A stretch of DNA of 64,000 nucleotides. Source: SPJN01 sp965229935. Its GTDB lineage: Bacteria > Pseudomonadota > Alphaproteobacteria > SPJN01. The DNA is taken from contig CBDDKB010000002.1 in the NCBI GenBank assembly GCA_965229935.1, positions 1,612,001-1,676,000 of the forward strand, read 5' to 3'. A program made the position numbers and the translations under genes. Shown here one piece after another: positions 25,756-34,651 of this stretch; the first letter of the stretch is position 1, and every line of letters begins with the position of its first letter. The notes below the pieces were generated by a model. It did no database searches and had not been told where the DNA came from. It worked only from the letters and a program-made list of their open reading frames with translations.

Positions 25756-27570
25756 TTATTTGGTGAAGCTTAGTCCTTCGAATTTTTCTGACTCACGCCA
25801 CTGTTTGATGTGCGCGAAGTAACCTGCGGGGCCGCCGGGATGACCCTGACTTTGCCGCATCGCCTTGGTCCACCCTTTGCCTTCATTATTGTAGTAGCCA
25901 GGGGTACATTCAACACCGCCCAGAACACTACTTTGGCCGCCCGATCCTTTTTCATTCAGGATCAATTCAACCCATGCAGATTCTGCTTCTTCGGTCGGCT
26001 CAATCTCCGTATAGCCTTCCGCTTCAGCGTGAGATACGACCTGCGCAACGGTTTTCGCGTGATCCATAATATTATGTGGATAGTTTGAAATCATGTTGGC
26101 TGCCTGATTAGGCTGCACCATCAATAAGTTGGGGAAGCCCTTAATATGAAGGCCATGCAAAGAACGCATCCCATCTGCCCAATAGTCTGACAATAGCTGA
26201 CCATCGCGGCCCTTTATGTCATAGCCGGATTTCATTTCGTAGCCCGTTGCGATTTCAAAGCCTGAGGCATAGATAATGCAATCAACTTCATATTCTGTGC
26301 CGTTTACAACGACACCCTTTTCGGTGATCCGCTCCACACCTTTACCGTCAGTATCGACCAATGTGGTGCTGGGTTCGTTATAGGCCTGAAGGTAATCATC
26401 ATTAAAGCAAGGCCGCTTACAAAGCTGTGAATACCATGCCTTCAATTTTTGCGCGGTTTCTTCATTTTGCACGACATTGTCGACGCGATTGCGGATTTCA
26501 TCCATTTTTTCGATATCGGTTTCTTCGAATGCAGTTCTCAAAGATTCCGGTTTCAACATCTCTTCAGGTGGCAATGTCAGTACGCGATTCAGGACGCGTC
26601 GCGGAATTTCAGTCCAGCCGTCATCAACCAAATCTTCGGCTGGAATATTGCGGCTTTGATTTTCCACAAAATTGTCGAGCCACTTTTGCTGCCAACCTGG
26701 CTGCGCAATAGACTTGAACCATTCGGGATCAAGGTCCTGATTGTTGCGCTCATCCACAGACGAAGGCGTGCGCTGAATAACGAACAGTTCCTTCGCATAT
26801 TTTGCAACTTGCGGAATACACTGAACGCCGGTTGCGCCGGTACCGATAATGGCAACGCGTTTGTCGCCTAATTTATCGAGCGGGGCACCATTTGAATCGC
26901 CGCCTGTATAGCCATAATCCCAACGACTTGTGTGAAAGCTTTTACCCTTGAATGAGTCAACACCTTCAATCGCGGGTAGTTTGGCAACATGAAGTGCACC
27001 CGGGCCAACCCCGAAATATTTCGCAGTGAAGTCATCACCACGGTCGGTCGTAATACGCCAAACCTTTTTATCTTCCAGCCACTCAACAGTACGCACCTGT
27101 GTATGGAACAGTGACTTGTCATAAAGGCCATATTGATTTGCGATACGCTCACAATGTTCCCGAATTTCCGGTCCCTTGACGTATTTCTGGCTGGGCATAT
27201 AGCCAGTTTCTTCAAGCAGCGGCAGATAAATCATCGCTGCTGTATCACAAGCCGCACCAGGATAGCGGTTCCAATACCATGTCCCGCCGACATTGCCGCC
27301 CTTTTCAATAAGCCGGAAATCCTTAATACCAGCTTCTTTTAGGCGCGCGCCCACCACTAGGCCGGCAAAACCTGCACCTACAAAGGCAAAGGTTACATGG
27401 TCCTTGGCGGGCTCACGCTCCTGAAAGGGGGTATGAGGGTCCGCTGCCATATCGTCGAACTTGGCTTCCAAGCGGACATATTGATCGGCACCATCGGCGC
27501 GAAGGCGCTTTGCACGTTCTTCGGCATATTTTTGTTTAATTGCGTCTTTGTCGAGTGCTGCGGCAGACAT
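25756..27570 (-). CDS. Type I Baeyer-Villiger monooxygenase
   Basis: About 604 residues from ATG 27570 (upstream ATG 27585 also possible). FAD Rossmann motif VGAGFAG at 64-70, NADPH motif IGTGATG at 242-248, and just before it the Baeyer-Villiger fingerprint FKGKSFHTSRWD (207-218), so it is a true type I BVMO rather than a simple FMO. It inserts oxygen next to a ketone to give an ester or lactone using NADPH and O2. The N-terminal extension of about 55 residues recalls large-ring and steroid-type BVMOs. First gene of the BVMO-GST-GrdB-TauD operon, with operator candidate 3 about 95 bp upstream. Confidence 0.93.
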   Translation of the reverse strand: MSAAALDKDAIKQKYAEERAKRLRADGADQYVRLEAKFDDMAADPHTPFQEREPAKDHVTFAFVGAGFAGLVVGARLKEAGIKDFRLIEKGGNVGGTWYWNRYPGAACDTAAMIYLPLLEETGYMPSQKYVKGPEIREHCERIANQYGLYDKSLFHTQVRTVEWLEDKKVWRITTDRGDDFTAKYFGVGPGALHVAKLPAIEGVDSFKGKSFHTSRWDYGYTGGDSNGAPLDKLGDKRVAIIGTGATGVQCIPQVAKYAKELFVIQRTPSSVDERNNQDLDPEWFKSIAQPGWQQKWLDNFVENQSRNIPAEDLVDDGWTEIPRRVLNRVLTLPPEEMLKPESLRTAFEETDIEKMDEIRNRVDNVVQNEETAQKLKAWYSQLCKRPCFNDDYLQAYNEPSTTLVDTDGKGVERITEKGVVVNGTEYEVDCIIYASGFEIATGYEMKSGYDIKGRDGQLLSDYWADGMRSLHGLHIKGFPNLLMVQPNQAANMISNYPHNIMDHAKTVAQVVSHAEAEGYTEIEPTEEAESAWVELILNEKGSGGQSSVLGGVECTPGYYNNEGKGWTKAMRQSQGHPGGPAGYFAHIKQWRESEKFEGLSFTK

Positions 27571-27662
27571 ATTCTGATCTCTCATTAGCAAACTTGAATG
27601 TTCGCGCCTTCCTAACTAATTGAAAAGATGATATTTTTTCCAAATGTTAGCCAATGCGCAAA

Positions 27663-27681
27663 ATTAATGTAGTGCATTAAT
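27663..27681. promoter_or_regulatory. ATTAAT-N7-ATTAAT operator candidate 3
   Basis: Perfect half sites at 27663-27668 and 27676-27681, spacer GTAGTGC. It stands in the gap between the tetR stop (27733) and the BVMO start, showing that the BVMO operon has its own controlled promoter. Confidence 0.65.
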
Positions 27682-27732
27682 AGCATTATAAAGCCAGCAA
27701 TACAAGCATCTGAACAGTAAGAAATGGGGATT

Positions 27733-28356
27733 TTAGGTCGCGGCCAAATAGCCTACCTGACAAATGGCTGCTTCATGGACCGCCTTATCAATGGGCTGTG
27801 CGGTTCCGGCCTCCACCTGTGCTGCGTAATCCACTGCCTGCATAATTGAAATGGCAAATCCCTGACGCAACCGAACGCCAAGCAATTCAGCGGGTACATC
27901 GCTCAAGCAAGAGACGACAATATCCCGAAGCTTATCCACGCTTTCCAGCCTATTTTTGGATACCATTCTGCGCGCATTAAATCGCGGATGAGATGTTAGC
28001 TGGTAGCAGCACCGAATATACAGGCGGCCATCTTCATCCAAGCAAGCTTCCATGAACGGTGTCATTGCCGCTTTCAAGGCAGCCAACAGCCGTTCGTCTT
28101 TGTTTTCTTCATCGACACGATCCAAATTGGCGATCTGGACTTTTTGAATCTGCCTGAACCGCTGCATGAACACTTCCGTCACCAGCGCTTCGAGATTTCC
28201 GAAATGATAGTGAACCGCACTAGGGTTCTTGGCACCGGCAGCAAGCGTAATATCCTTGACCGTTACTGCACCCAATCCCTTTTCTGCAAGCAATCGCTCT
28301 GCAGCGCGAAGCAATGCTTCTTTTGTACTTTGCTTTGTGCTTTGGACAGTTGACAT
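27733..28356 (-). CDS. TetR-family regulator, probable island repressor
   Basis: About 207 residues from ATG 28356. Helix-turn-helix at about residues 30-55 (VTVKDITLAAGAKNPSAVHYHFGN), then a helical ligand domain (FMEACLDEDGRLYIRCCYQLTSHP). Operator candidate 4 is 18 bp before its start, and related sites stand before most other operons of the island. It is therefore the best candidate for the protein that binds ATTAAT-N7-ATTAAT; binding itself is inferred. Divergent from the GPH transporter gene. Confidence 0.88.
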   Translation of the reverse strand: MSTVQSTKQSTKEALLRAAERLLAEKGLGAVTVKDITLAAGAKNPSAVHYHFGNLEALVTEVFMQRFRQIQKVQIANLDRVDEENKDERLLAALKAAMTPFMEACLDEDGRLYIRCCYQLTSHPRFNARRMVSKNRLESVDKLRDIVVSCLSDVPAELLGVRLRQGFAISIMQAVDYAAQVEAGTAQPIDKAVHEAAICQVGYLAAT

Positions 28357-28373
28357 TCGGAACAAACCCAATC

Positions 28374-28392
28374 ATTAATATTATGCATTAAT
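28374..28392. promoter_or_regulatory. ATTAAT-N7-ATTAAT operator candidate 4 (tetR/transporter)
   Basis: Perfect half sites at 28374-28379 and 28387-28392, spacer ATTATGC, directly upstream of tetR (start 28356) and 63 bp before the transporter start (28456). This is the autoregulatory position expected for TetR proteins. Confidence 0.7.
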
Positions 28393-28455
28393 ACACTGCA
28401 TCATTACCTAATATCCGGTCAAGCGATAAGAAAAGCAAGCAAACGACCAAGGCAT

Positions 28456-29931
28456 TTGAGCGCAGTAGAGCAACCATTGGGGGTAGAGCTTTTGGAAACC
28501 GCACCTACGACGACACCGCCATTGCGGCGCATGACGAAACTGCTGTTCAGCCTTGGTGCAGTCGGTTCAGGCGTTAAAACAGGCGCCTTCGAGTTCTTCC
28601 TGCTGATTTTTTACAGTCAGGTCGTTGGCCTTGATGCGCGGCTTGTTGGCCTTGCCATCATGATTTCAATGGTGTTTGACGCCATTAGCGACCCGATCGT
28701 CGGCTATTGGTCAGATAATCTACATTCAAAATGGGGGCGCAGGCATCCCTTTATGTATGGTGCTGCTATACCGGTTTCCATTCTATTTTTCTTTTTGTGG
28801 AGCCCGCCTGACGATGCCAGCCAAACAGTCCTGTTCTGGTATTTGCTGATTATGGCGACAAGCATCCGCACATTGATTACCTTTTTCCAAACACCCAATA
28901 GCGCCATGATTCCCGATCTGACGCAGGATTATGATGAGCGTACAAAGCTGTACAGTTTGCGTTATTTCTTTGGCTGGTGTGGACCGAACACATTGATGAT
29001 CGTTATGTTTGCCGGCATCTTCCCCTTGTTTATTACAGACACAATCACTGATGGGCGCTTCAACAAAGATGCCTATGAAGTTTATGGATTGATCGCGGCC
29101 ACCATCATTTTCATCACGATCATGATTTCGTCGCTTGGCACTCATTCCCGCATCCCCTATCTGAAACCCGCACCCCCTTCCCGTAAAATGACTTTGAAGC
29201 GCGTGTTTAGGGAAATTTTTGAAACCTTATCCAATCGATCATTCATCGCCCTGTTCTTAGCGGCAATGATAGGCGCGGTGGCGAGTGGGGTGTCGTCTGG
29301 CATGTCGCTATATTTCTTTACATATTTCTGGGGCTTCACAGAATCGCAAACCAGCCTGATCTTTATCGGCACATTTGTTGCGGCCGTCATTGGACTGACG
29401 CTCGCGCCCTACGTATCGAAGAAGATCGGAAAAAAACGCGGCGCCATGATTGTTGGATTAATCGCCTTTGGCGGTGCGCCCTTGCCTATTCTTTTACGAT
29501 TGCTGGACCTGCTGCCCCCCAATGAAACTCAATTCATTTTCTGGTTTGTAACAATCACAAATGTGATTGATGTCGGGCTGATCATTTGTTTCCAAATCCT
29601 GTTTGCATCAATGTTGGCAGACCTTGTTGAGGCGAGTGAGCTGAAAACGGGACGCAGGTCAGAAGGCGTCTTTACATCCGCTGAAACTTTTATCAAAAAG
29701 TCTGTTCAAGGGTTTGGGGTTATGGCGGCAACGTTCGTTCTTACCATGGCCGGGTTCCCGACCGGTGCAACTGTTGAAGAAGTAAGCGATGACACACTGT
29801 GGCGCATGGGCGCCTATTATGTGCCTGTCGTTTTGACATTGTGGTTGATTATGATCGCTGTGATTTCCACCTACCGCATTGATCGCGATACCCACGAAGA
29901 AAACCTGCGCCAACTGCAAGAACAGGCATGA
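28456..29931 (+). CDS. GPH-family (MFS_2) cation symporter
   Basis: 491 residues from a TTG start, about 11-12 membrane helices. The family patterns DAISDPIVGYWSDNLHSKWGRRHPF and a late DLVEASELKTGRRSEGVF identify the glycoside-pentoside-hexuronide:cation symporter group. Such carriers take up sugars, but many alphaproteobacterial members sit in xenobiotic or steroid clusters, so the cargo need not be a sugar. The stop overlaps the following GST start (ATGA), hence translational coupling. Divergent from tetR across operator candidate 4. Confidence 0.88.
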   Translation: MSAVEQPLGVELLETAPTTTPPLRRMTKLLFSLGAVGSGVKTGAFEFFLLIFYSQVVGLDARLVGLAIMISMVFDAISDPIVGYWSDNLHSKWGRRHPFMYGAAIPVSILFFFLWSPPDDASQTVLFWYLLIMATSIRTLITFFQTPNSAMIPDLTQDYDERTKLYSLRYFFGWCGPNTLMIVMFAGIFPLFITDTITDGRFNKDAYEVYGLIAATIIFITIMISSLGTHSRIPYLKPAPPSRKMTLKRVFREIFETLSNRSFIALFLAAMIGAVASGVSSGMSLYFFTYFWGFTESQTSLIFIGTFVAAVIGLTLAPYVSKKIGKKRGAMIVGLIAFGGAPLPILLRLLDLLPPNETQFIFWFVTITNVIDVGLIICFQILFASMLADLVEASELKTGRRSEGVFTSAETFIKKSVQGFGVMAATFVLTMAGFPTGATVEEVSDDTLWRMGAYYVPVVLTLWLIMIAVISTYRIDRDTHEENLRQLQEQA

Positions 29932-30716
29932 CTGATTTACGCATATTTTCATACCTACCCAACCCCCGTCTTTATAAGGCAACCATCACGGCCCGCTTTT
30001 CAGGGGCGGTGGTAGAGGTTGTTGGCGACAGCCCGCCCAGCCTGATCAATTGGTTGTGGGATTATGATGCGCGTGAACTGACAAACCAAGACAAGGAAGC
30101 CTTGAAAGCCTATGCACGCGAGGCAAAGATTGGATTCACCGGGGTTAGTTTATACAAGTCTAACGCGTTTCTTGCGGCCCATCCATTCGGCAACGTCCCT
30201 GCCGGGTTCTTAAATGATGGCGACGTTGGCGTATTTGAATCCAACTCAATCATGCGCGCAGCAGCACGTGCCGGGAAGCAACCGCACACCTTGCTTGGCG
30301 ATAACATTGCAGATCTTTCGCGCATCGATTCATTTCTAGACCGATCGCTGGTATTCGCCCGTGACCTACAACATTATTTACTGGCTGGCGATGCAATGGA
30401 CGCCGACCTTCATAAGAGAATGGCAGGCGAACTTGCGTCTTTCGCATCTGGTATTGAGCTGGCGTTGGATCGTGCCACCTACATTGCAGGGGACCAGCTG
30501 ACACTGGCCGACATCTGCATCATCTGCGATCTTTGCCAAATAACATACGAATTTGGACATGCGGAAAGGTTTGAGAAGCTGGGGCTTGCCCCACTGCTGC
30601 CGACATTAGAACACTACGGCAATATTGGCAGGTTGTTTCAGACACTGGCGAAAGATGACCGCTTCGCACAAGACCTGGGGCGCTATTTCAAGAAAATCCT
30701 CCCCCTATACGACTAA
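29928..30716 (+). CDS. Glutathione S-transferase-like protein
   Basis: 262 residues, starting inside the stop of the transporter gene (ATGA overlap). N-domain MTDLRIFSYLPNPRLYKATITARFSG, an unusually long middle segment (40-75), AHPFGNVPAGFLNDG (cis-Pro region) and FESNSIMRAA, then a C-domain with YIAGDQLTLADICI. Resembles the EF1B-gamma/GST-theta-like type. Coupling to a transporter suggests it conjugates or processes the imported compound at once (inference). Confidence 0.85.
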   Translation: MTDLRIFSYLPNPRLYKATITARFSGAVVEVVGDSPPSLINWLWDYDARELTNQDKEALKAYAREAKIGFTGVSLYKSNAFLAAHPFGNVPAGFLNDGDVGVFESNSIMRAAARAGKQPHTLLGDNIADLSRIDSFLDRSLVFARDLQHYLLAGDAMDADLHKRMAGELASFASGIELALDRATYIAGDQLTLADICIICDLCQITYEFGHAERFEKLGLAPLLPTLEHYGNIGRLFQTLAKDDRFAQDLGRYFKKILPLYD

Positions 30717-30742
30717 CGCCCCGCCAGTAAAGGCAGGGCGTT
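30716..30742. terminator. Weak terminator-like hairpin
   Basis: Imperfect GC stem (ACGCCCCGCC / GGCAGGGCGT) with a 6-nt loop just past the GST stop, between convergent genes; the T-run is short (TTT). Confidence 0.5.
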
Positions 30743-30766
30743 TAAGCGTTTGTCATTCTGCGGTGA

Positions 30767-33085
30767 TTAGAACCTGACGCGGAACTCCGCAGAGATAAAG
30801 CGCGGTTGATAATAGGCCGCCATGTGGCTGCCGTTCATCGCAGGTACATCACCACCGCCCGCTAGAATGATTTTGTCTTCAAGATTGCTGCCGTTTACAA
30901 CAAACTGCCAAACATTATCGACATCCTTCAGACCAATCCGGGCGTTGTACAGCCAAAATGCTGGCTGAAACTCATTCTCATCCAGGTCCGTCGCCATAAA
31001 CTGGTCACTTTGATAATTAGCATCAACACCGATCATGAATTCGAAAGGCAAGTTACCAACCTGGCGCATATAGTTCGCGCCGATTGTACCGTTCCATTCT
31101 GGCGCACGTTCAAGCTCTTTCCCAGACAGGTCACAGGCATCTTCGCCAGATTCTGCCGTACATGGGCCTCCAGGAAAACTGTCATAACGCGCATAGGTGT
31201 AGCCGACAGATGCATTTATAAACAGGCCGGGCGCAAGCACAGCCGTACCATCGAACTCCGCCCCTTTGGTGGTCGCGGTTGCAGCATTCTCAACAACAAA
31301 TTTTGTGCCATCAAAGACAGACACCTGAAGATTATCAAACTCAGTCCAGAACAATGACAGGTTCGCGCGGAACAAGCCGCCCATAAACTTGCTCTTTACA
31401 CCCGCTTCATAGGTGTTTGATTTTTCTTCCTCGAACTCAAACTCATCCGCCCGCGCAGCAGCAGGGTTAAAACCACCGCCCTTATAGGCCTGTGCAACCG
31501 TTGCATAAGCTGTCATATCATCGGTGATTTTATAACTTAACGAAAGCTTGGGGGAGAAGTCCTTTTCCGTCCGTTTGCCGCTAACGACATATTCTTCCTG
31601 ATCGAGGAACTGTTGGAAGAACAGGCCGTTATTTTCAAAAACCTGCTCTGAGTCCGCCTCTTTCTCTTCATAGGAGAAGCGCGCACCAACGGACAATGTC
31701 CAACTATCTGTAAAGTGCCAGTTTGCCTGCCCATAAACAGCAACAGATGAGGTTTCTTGAAGAAACGCGCGGTCAGAACTATCCCCTGTGAGCGGTCCGG
31801 TTAGCGACGGTATCAAATCAGCAATCGGCTGTAACGCTGTCGGGATCAATACACCGCCGACAGTATCAAGCGGATCAACATTGGGTAGCAATTTTAAAGA
31901 GCTTCCTGTATCAAGCTCTGATCCAAAGAAGTAGAGCCCCGCCACATAGTCAAGTTCACCAGCGGGAGAAACCACGCGGAACTCCTGGCTCCACTGTGTC
32001 CAATCCTGATCGGTTCCCAGTGTAAGAATCGGTGCCGGGCCAAAGTCAGCATCAATCAGGTCAGATTTTTCCAAATTTGACCAGCCTGTGATTGACGTCA
32101 GGTTGAAATCGCCCCATTCATAATCCGCCTGCAAAACACCGGTTATGATTTCACTATTTGCATCGCCATTCTGATCAAAATAACCAACCCGATCATCATC
32201 ATTGTCATTAAACCGCGGGTCAAATGTGCGGTACAGGGCGGTCATTTGCGGTGTTGCCTTATTGACCTGAAACCCCCAAACCCGTTGAGAGTTTTTGCTG
32301 TAATCAGCGGTTGCAACAACCGACAGATTGTCGATCCCATCAAAGCCAAGCTTGGCGCGGAATGCATCTTTGTGGATATTAATTTCGTCCCGGTCCTGCG
32401 TGGCATTATACATAAAGCCGTCGCGGCGATCACGAAAACCCGCTATGCGAAATGACAGAACGTCGTCAATAATCGGACCGGTTAACATGCCGGTCACCGT
32501 CTGCTTGTCATAATCACCCATCGCATATGACAGGTCTGCGCCCCATTCATATTCCGGACGGCCGGTCGTGACATTAATGGCACCTGCAATCGTGTTCTTG
32601 CCCATCAACGTGCCTTGTGGGCCACGCAGAACTTCAACACTGGCCAAATCAAGCATTGCAGCTGTCAGGTAGCTGATCCGGCCATAATAAACACCATCGA
32701 CAATGAAACCGACGGCTTGCTCAAACCCGGAATTATTACCCGAGCCAAGGCCGCGCATTTTCACAAAGCCTGTTACTGAACCTGCGCTGATTTTTACATT
32801 GGGGGTGTACAGGGCCAGGTCATTGAAATTGTCGATACTTTTCTCGCGGATTGTCTCTCCGCTCACGACCGAGACTGATAAAGGAACATCAATCAGCCGC
32901 TCCTCACGCTTTTGCGCCGTCACAACAATTTCATCTAAAGAACGATCCTGCTTAGCAGCGGGCTGCGCTGAGGCCGTTGATTCCTGTGCTTCAGAATTAA
33001 CCTCTGCCGCAGGCGTTGCCGCCTCTTGTGCTACCGCTGTTGAAGCAGCCGCACTCAACAGCGCGGCGGTCACGAATTTCCGCAT
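30767..33085 (-). CDS. TonB-dependent outer-membrane receptor
   Basis: 772 residues. Signal peptide (to about residue 19), a Gln/Ala-rich linker, TonB box-like DEIVVTAQKREERLIDVPLS, plug domain with VEVLRGPQGTLMGKNTIAGAIN, then a 22-strand barrel ending in a C-terminal Arg-Phe (FRVRF). It imports a large or hydrophobic substrate across the outer membrane with TonB energy. GGGGGCAGAA precedes the ATG. Divergent from an SDR-GST operon; the gap holds a pair of ATTAAT-type sites (33111-33145). As the only TonB receptor inside the island it is the likely entry gate for the island's substrate. Confidence 0.93.
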   Translation of the reverse strand: MRKFVTAALLSAAASTAVAQEAATPAAEVNSEAQESTASAQPAAKQDRSLDEIVVTAQKREERLIDVPLSVSVVSGETIREKSIDNFNDLALYTPNVKISAGSVTGFVKMRGLGSGNNSGFEQAVGFIVDGVYYGRISYLTAAMLDLASVEVLRGPQGTLMGKNTIAGAINVTTGRPEYEWGADLSYAMGDYDKQTVTGMLTGPIIDDVLSFRIAGFRDRRDGFMYNATQDRDEINIHKDAFRAKLGFDGIDNLSVVATADYSKNSQRVWGFQVNKATPQMTALYRTFDPRFNDNDDDRVGYFDQNGDANSEIITGVLQADYEWGDFNLTSITGWSNLEKSDLIDADFGPAPILTLGTDQDWTQWSQEFRVVSPAGELDYVAGLYFFGSELDTGSSLKLLPNVDPLDTVGGVLIPTALQPIADLIPSLTGPLTGDSSDRAFLQETSSVAVYGQANWHFTDSWTLSVGARFSYEEKEADSEQVFENNGLFFQQFLDQEEYVVSGKRTEKDFSPKLSLSYKITDDMTAYATVAQAYKGGGFNPAAARADEFEFEEEKSNTYEAGVKSKFMGGLFRANLSLFWTEFDNLQVSVFDGTKFVVENAATATTKGAEFDGTAVLAPGLFINASVGYTYARYDSFPGGPCTAESGEDACDLSGKELERAPEWNGTIGANYMRQVGNLPFEFMIGVDANYQSDQFMATDLDENEFQPAFWLYNARIGLKDVDNVWQFVVNGSNLEDKIILAGGGDVPAMNGSHMAAYYQPRFISAEFRVRF

Positions 33086-33110
33086 TTCTGCCCCCAGTTT
33101 TCATCCTGCA

Positions 33111-33145
33111 ATTAATGCTAGTCATTATTAATGTACTATATTAAC
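33111..33145. promoter_or_regulatory. Two overlapping-region ATTAAT-N7 operator candidates (5a, 5b)
   Basis: Site 5a: ATTAAT (33111-33116), spacer GCTAGTC, ATTATT (33124-33129). Site 5b: ATTAAT (33127-33132), spacer GTACTAT, ATTAAC (33140-33145). Each has one mismatch in the second half site. They lie between the divergent TonB receptor and SDR genes, 26 bp from the receptor start. Confidence 0.55.
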
Positions 33146-33202
33146 ATCACTTGCAAGTACAGAATTGACTAAGCTGGCGACTTTGAATCTAGGGAGCTGA
33201 CA

Positions 33203-33940
33203 ATGAGCGAAAAAACCGCAGTTATCATCGGCGTTGGGGCCATCAACGGCATGGGAGGACAGCTTTGCAAACGCTTTGCCAGCCTTGGCCTACATGTTGT
33301 GATTGCCGGACGGACACAGGGCAAAATCGACAAGGTGGCAGAGGCAATCCGTGCAGATGGTGGCAGGGCCACCGCAATTGCCTGTGACGGCACGATTGAA
33401 GCCGATGTAAAAAACTTAATCGCTGAAGCTGCCAAAATCGGCCCGATTGATCTTGCCATTTTCAACACTGGCAACAATATGCCCGGCCATCTGATCGGGA
33501 TGGAGGCAGACTATTTCGAAGAATGCTGGCGGCTTTGCACATTTGGCGGGTTCCTATTTGCCCGCGAGGTGGCAACCCATATGGAACAGAATGGCACCGG
33601 CACCATCCTGTTTACCGGCGCCACCGCCGCAAAAGTCGGCAATCCGATGTTTGTTGCTTTCACGGCTGCCAAAGCAGGCCTGCGCACCATGGCGCAAGCA
33701 ATGGCGAAAGACCTGTCGCCTAAAGGCATTCACATTGGGCATGTCGTGATTGACGGCGCAATCGATGGCAACCGCATTCGCAAGGGCCTGCCGCAACTTG
33801 TTGAACGCTGGGGCGAAGATCGCCTGGTCGAGCTTGGGGGCATCGTTGATATTTACGAGATGCTCTACAAACAACCAAAACGCGCTTGGACATTTGAAGT
33901 CGATGTTCGTTCAAGCGTTGCTGAATTTGGCATTCAATAA
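33203..33940 (+). CDS. SDR-like protein lacking the catalytic Tyr
   Basis: 245 residues. SDR fold with an altered cofactor loop (IGVGAINGMGGQLCKRFA) and a second strand AGRTQGKIDKVAEAI. At the active site FVAFTAAKAGLRTMAQ the usual YxxxK reads FTAAK, so the Tyr is Phe. A subgroup of SDRs with this change is known, usually without a proven reaction. First gene of an operon with a GST 24 bp downstream; divergent from the TonB receptor. Confidence 0.8.
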   Translation: MSEKTAVIIGVGAINGMGGQLCKRFASLGLHVVIAGRTQGKIDKVAEAIRADGGRATAIACDGTIEADVKNLIAEAAKIGPIDLAIFNTGNNMPGHLIGMEADYFEECWRLCTFGGFLFAREVATHMEQNGTGTILFTGATAAKVGNPMFVAFTAAKAGLRTMAQAMAKDLSPKGIHIGHVVIDGAIDGNRIRKGLPQLVERWGEDRLVELGGIVDIYEMLYKQPKRAWTFEVDVRSSVAEFGIQ

Positions 33941-33964
33941 CCCCTACCTAGAAAGGAAACGATT

Positions 33965-34576
33965 ATGTTGAAACTTCATTTCGCGCCTAACTCGCGCGCT
34001 GGCCGCATTGTCTGGCTGCTCGAGGAACTTGGCCTTGACTATGAACTCAACCGCATGGACTTCCACCCCAAGGACCTGAAATCTGATGAACATCGCGCGC
34101 GTCATCCGCTGGGCCGCGTGCCCGTTCTGGATGATGGCGATGTCTCGATTTACGAATCCGGTGCCATTGTTGAGTATATATTGGAACGACATAAAAATGG
34201 CGGGCTGAAGCCTGCGGTCGATTCCCCCCTATTCCCTGACTATCTGCAATGGTTCCACTATTGCGAAGGCATGGTGATGCCGCCCGTCAATATCGTTGTT
34301 GTGAACACATTATTGCTGCCGCCGGATCGCCGCGACGAAAAGGCATTGGCACAGGCCAAGAAACTTCTGACCAAAGCGCTGGCACCCGTTGATGAGGTGT
34401 TGGCGGATCGTGAGTATCTGATTGGCGACTTTTCCGCCGCTGACGTCATGCTGGGCCACGCCTGCTTTATGAGCAACCGCATCGGATCTGTCCCAGACGA
34501 AATGGAAAATTTGAAAGCCTATATCGGCAGGATCGAAGCACGACCCGCCTTCCAAAAAGCCATCACAATGAAATAG
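33965..34576 (+). CDS. Glutathione S-transferase
   Basis: 203 residues, normal length. N-domain LHFAPNSRAGRIVWLLEELGLDYEL, with HPLGRVPVLDDGDVSIYESGAIVEYI (cis-Pro and the glutathione-binding ES), C-domain YLIGDFSAADVMLGHACF. AGGAAA precedes the ATG. Second gene behind the Tyr-less SDR; a strong terminator follows at 34596-34636. Confidence 0.92.
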   Translation: MLKLHFAPNSRAGRIVWLLEELGLDYELNRMDFHPKDLKSDEHRARHPLGRVPVLDDGDVSIYESGAIVEYILERHKNGGLKPAVDSPLFPDYLQWFHYCEGMVMPPVNIVVVNTLLLPPDRRDEKALAQAKKLLTKALAPVDEVLADREYLIGDFSAADVMLGHACFMSNRIGSVPDEMENLKAYIGRIEARPAFQKAITMK

Positions 34577-34595
34577 ACGCTCTTCAAATCCAAAC

Positions 34596-34636
34596 AAAAG
34601 GCCCCGCCGCAAAAACACTGCAACGGGGCCTTTTTT
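34596..34636. terminator. Bidirectional rho-independent terminator
   Basis: 11-bp stem AAAAGGCCCCG / CGGGGCCTTTT with a 17-nt loop and A/T runs on both sides, between the convergent GST (+) and SDR (-) genes. Confidence 0.9.
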
Positions 34637-34651
34637 GTCTTGTTGGTCCGA

